Shown in pieces: positions 5,881 to 7,992 of a stretch of DNA of 7,992 nucleotides (position 1 is the stretch's first letter; each line of letters opens with the position of its first letter). A program made the position numbers and the translations under genes. Source of the DNA: Anaerolineales bacterium (GTDB lineage: Bacteria > Chloroflexota > Anaerolineae > 4572-78 > J111). The notes below the pieces were generated by a model. That model saw only the letters and a list, made by a program, of their open reading frames with translations. It did no database searches and was not told the origin of the DNA. The stretch spans positions 1 through 7,992 of the forward strand of contig JAAUSP010000341.1 of the NCBI GenBank assembly GCA_012032575.1. The letters are read 5' to 3'.

Positions 5881-6715
5881 CTTCGTCGCGGCGGCGGCGC
5901 AGTTGGCCTGTCTGTTAGAGGCCAGCGCCGAAAAACCCGGTAATGTCACCCCCACCCACTCTTTCCACGATATGAGCTACGAGGATTTTCTGCGCGGCGC
6001 GGCAACGCTCGGCCCGGAGATGGCGCGGGCCGGCTATCGCGGCGTCGGTGCGACTATTTTGGCCGCCATCACGGCCCGGCGGCGCTGGACGTCGGCTAAC
6101 ACCAACCTGGGCATTGTCCTGCTGTTCGCCCCGCTGGCCCGCGCCGCTCTGACCGGTAGCGGTCACTTACGGGATCGCCTGGGGGCAGTCTTGCGCCATC
6201 TGACCATAGACGATGCCATCGCTGCCTATGCCGCCATCCGGCTGGCCGCGCCGGGCGGTCTGGTCGCCGAAGTCGAGCACGACGTGCGGGCCGAACCGCT
6301 TGTCACCCTGGATGAAGCTATGGCCAGCGCGGCTCACCGTGACAGCATCGCCGCCGAGTACGGCAGCGATTACGCCATCACTTTTGAGCGCGGCCTGCCC
6401 GCTTTGCAGTCGGCCCTGGCGCGTGGAGTCAGTACCAGCCAGGCGGTGGTCCAAACCTATCTGGAACTATTAACCGCCGTGCCCGATACCCTGATTGCCC
6501 GCAAGCGGGGTCAGGCGGTAGCCCAGGCTGTCTCGGCAGAAGCAGCGCGAGTGCTGACCGCCGGAGGCGTCTTCTGTGCCGCAGGTCAGACGGCCATTGC
6601 GGAATTTGACACCCATTTGCGGGTGGCGAAAGATAACAGCCTCAATCCGGGCACCACGGCGGATTTGGTGGCAACGGTTTTGTTTGTCGGATTGTTGGAG
6701 GGTGTGCTTAAGTAA
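5843..6715 (+). CDS. CitG-like triphosphoribosyl-dephospho-CoA synthase family
   Basis: This is a member of the CitG/MdcB family (ATP:dephospho-CoA triphosphoribosyl transferase). True CitG uses ATP to attach a ribosyl group to dephospho-CoA for citrate lyase; homologues beside H4MPT genes lack that context. It has 290 residues from ATG 5843. Landmarks are AEKPGNV (29-35), SYEDFLRG (45-52), TSANTNLGIVLLFAPLA (83-99), a central helical region with VEHDVRAEP (144-152) and FERGLPALQ (181-189), and the closing motif SLNPGTTADLVA (266-277). All lie in the order expected of the family, and the core looks intact. The start overlaps the ligase gene by 38 bases. An upstream in-frame TTG (5786) would add 19 unlikely residues. 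I see no good ribosome site before 5843, so coupling to the upstream gene is likely. No citrate lyase (citCDEF) or malonate decarboxylase genes are present, so the CoA prosthetic-group role is unlikely. A part in H4MPT assembly is the best inference, possibly ribosyl transfer in its side chain. The family call is secure and the substrate is not. Confidence 0.88.
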   Translation: MDVPSSPDDWTPDFVAAAAQLACLLEASAEKPGNVTPTHSFHDMSYEDFLRGAATLGPEMARAGYRGVGATILAAITARRRWTSANTNLGIVLLFAPLARAALTGSGHLRDRLGAVLRHLTIDDAIAAYAAIRLAAPGGLVAEVEHDVRAEPLVTLDEAMASAAHRDSIAAEYGSDYAITFERGLPALQSALARGVSTSQAVVQTYLELLTAVPDTLIARKRGQAVAQAVSAEAARVLTAGGVFCAAGQTAIAEFDTHLRVAKDNSLNPGTTADLVATVLFVGLLEGVLK

Positions 6716-6754
6716 AGAGTAGTCAATTTCTAGCCCGGCAATAGCGAGGTAAAT

Positions 6755-7992
6755 ATGCCCCAAGAAACTACAAATAGCTCGACCACTCTTTCTCGTTCCT
6801 CGACTAAGACTCGATTGGTCTATCTTGCCCTGTGGGTAATTCTTTTGTTGGCATCAGTCTGTGGATTACCCGGATGGCTCATCAATAAACTCAATTTGCC
6901 TACCGATCTGGGGTTGGAGGTTATCATCCAACCCATTCCGCTAACCTCCTTGTTGACGGTAGTGATGTTTTTATTGTACCTGTTCAAGGGAGATAATTCT
7001 GAACATCATAAAAATTATGTCATCCCCTTTCAGGGCATCTGGACTGCTTTTTCTATTGTTACATTGCTTACCATCTGGAATGGGTATCTGGCCTATCACG
7101 CCGTCCAGGACCGTCTCGCGGCCAGTACCGGCAACAAAACTCTAGCCTATGAGACCATACAGGGATTGCAGAAATCAACTGTTTCTCTGCGTGACAAACT
7201 CAATTCCCTGGCCCCAGGTTGTTTGAGCTATAAACAGGAGATTAATAACGCTCAACGACGGGCGAACGACACGCTTTTCCAGTTAGACCGAGCGATTGAT
7301 TATGAATCCCAAGATTTAACCGAGTCGCCGCCGTTACCTGGCATAGGGGAGATTCCTACCGTAACAGTCCATAGTAGACTGAGACCTTTACTCCAAATCC
7401 AGGGTATTCTGACCGAAACAATCAGGTCGCTTGGTCAAATTTCGGACACACTGAATGTACCACCCTGTCCCCAAACCGGTACAAGCACAAGCACACTCAT
7501 CAGTCAAATTGGAGGGCAAGTGGATGATGTCGGGCAAAAAGTCAACGTTGCCGCCACTACCCTGCAAGGATTACAGATTCAAGGGTATCCTATTTTCCTC
7601 TGGCTGGGAACAGTAAATACTATTTTTATCTTATTCCCGTGGGGTTTGCTATTGCTATTTATTTATCGCAAGCGAGACAATCGGGCGAAACAGATTTATG
7701 ATGATCTCATCCGGTTGGACCCCAGCCATGAACTACTCAGTAGAGTCCTTTGGAAAGTAACTCAAACGTCCCCGGAAAAGAGCCAGTCGCCCGGGGTAAC
7801 ATTACCGCCGAATAGTCAAGAACCCAGCAACGATGACGAAAAACAACTCATAAATCAGTTGGCCAATCAGACCTTTAGCAATTTCGAGTATGTTCTCAAT
7901 CTCATCTTTTTCAGCCTGTTGATTGCCGTAGGCTGGTATTACATTTTTTATCCCGAAGCCGGCCTGAACTTAACCCAATTGGTGCGACAGGG
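6755..7992 (+). CDS. Unrecognised multi-pass membrane protein (3' partial)
   Basis: An open frame runs from ATG 6755 to the right edge with no stop (412 codons visible). GAGG at 6746-6749 is well placed. I do not recognise the family. Hydrophobic spans are about 21-42, 58-77, 92-113, 279-304 and 378-399. Positively charged residues at the N-terminus, in the second loop (K78, K86) and in the RKRDNRAK stretch (305-312) suggest an N-terminus inside, and an outside loop of about 165 residues (114-278) between spans 3 and 4. That loop is polar, predicted helical in parts, and holds two cysteines (C156, C238) that could pair if exported. The cytoplasmic loop 305-377 is charged, with a low-complexity Ser/Pro/Asn/Gln section. 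Codon use is visibly more A/T-rich (many TTA, AAT, ATT, CAA) than the GCC/GGC-heavy genes before it, suggesting a different origin or weak selection. It lies 39 bases after the CitG-like gene with no terminator between, so it may be co-transcribed, but nothing links it to C1 metabolism. Confidence 0.8.
   Translation, partial: MPQETTNSSTTLSRSSTKTRLVYLALWVILLLASVCGLPGWLINKLNLPTDLGLEVIIQPIPLTSLLTVVMFLLYLFKGDNSEHHKNYVIPFQGIWTAFSIVTLLTIWNGYLAYHAVQDRLAASTGNKTLAYETIQGLQKSTVSLRDKLNSLAPGCLSYKQEINNAQRRANDTLFQLDRAIDYESQDLTESPPLPGIGEIPTVTVHSRLRPLLQIQGILTETIRSLGQISDTLNVPPCPQTGTSTSTLISQIGGQVDDVGQKVNVAATTLQGLQIQGYPIFLWLGTVNTIFILFPWGLLLLFIYRKRDNRAKQIYDDLIRLDPSHELLSRVLWKVTQTSPEKSQSPGVTLPPNSQEPSNDDEKQLINQLANQTFSNFEYVLNLIFFSLLIAVGWYYIFYPEAGLNLTQLVRQ

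Noticed and set aside
5044..5955. Minus-strand open frame opposite the ATP-grasp gene (303 codons)
   Set aside because: It mirrors a conserved plus-strand enzyme and spans its junction with the next gene; no family features.

Overview
The window carries a bacterial operon for one-carbon transfer on tetrahydromethanopterin (H4MPT) and methanofuran (MFR), all on the + strand. The order is fhcA (formyl-MFR hydrolase subunit A), fhcD (formyltransferase), fhcC (GXGXG-repeat subunit), mch (methenyl-H4MPT cyclohydrolase), a RimK/MptN-like ATP-grasp ligase, a CitG-like triphosphoribosyl-dephospho-CoA synthase family protein, and then an unrelated multi-pass membrane protein that runs off the right edge. 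fhcB is absent from the window, as are fae, mtdA/mtdB and the ribosyl-aminobenzene-phosphate synthase gene.

Organism: the coding regions are GC-rich, and most gaps hold long imperfect palindromes of dispersed-repeat type. Together with a non-proteobacterial fhc order, this suggests an uncultured bacterium from a group such as Chloroflexota (Anaerolineae-like). That is an inference from style and is not proven here. Shine-Dalgarno sites (GAGG, GGAG, AAGGAGGG) and fhc-type organisation point to a bacterium rather than an archaeon, although the proteins belong to families shared with methanogens.

Layout: 1-263 is a leader with a palindromic repeat and perhaps the last codons of an upstream gene. 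fhcA (264-1929) has one frameshift near 1128. fhcD (2016-2924) has three, near 2064-2066, 2291 and 2857. Each reads through perfectly if one base is restored (fhcD) or removed (fhcA). fhcC (3058-3867), mch (3999-4952), the ATP-grasp gene (4957-5880, TTG start) and the CitG-like gene (5843-6715) are intact. The first four non-coding gaps each contain a different inverted-repeat family, whereas mch, ATP-grasp and citG-like are tightly packed or overlapping.

How the genes work together: Mch interconverts methenyl-H4MPT and formyl-H4MPT. FhcD moves the formyl group between H4MPT and MFR, and FhcA with FhcC (and normally FhcB) releases it as formate. The ATP-grasp ligase and the CitG-like protein are probably coenzyme-building enzymes: one would add amino acids to H4MPT or MFR, the other is a candidate for ribosyl-transfer chemistry on the H4MPT side chain. 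The membrane protein after them differs in base composition and has no evident link to the pathway.
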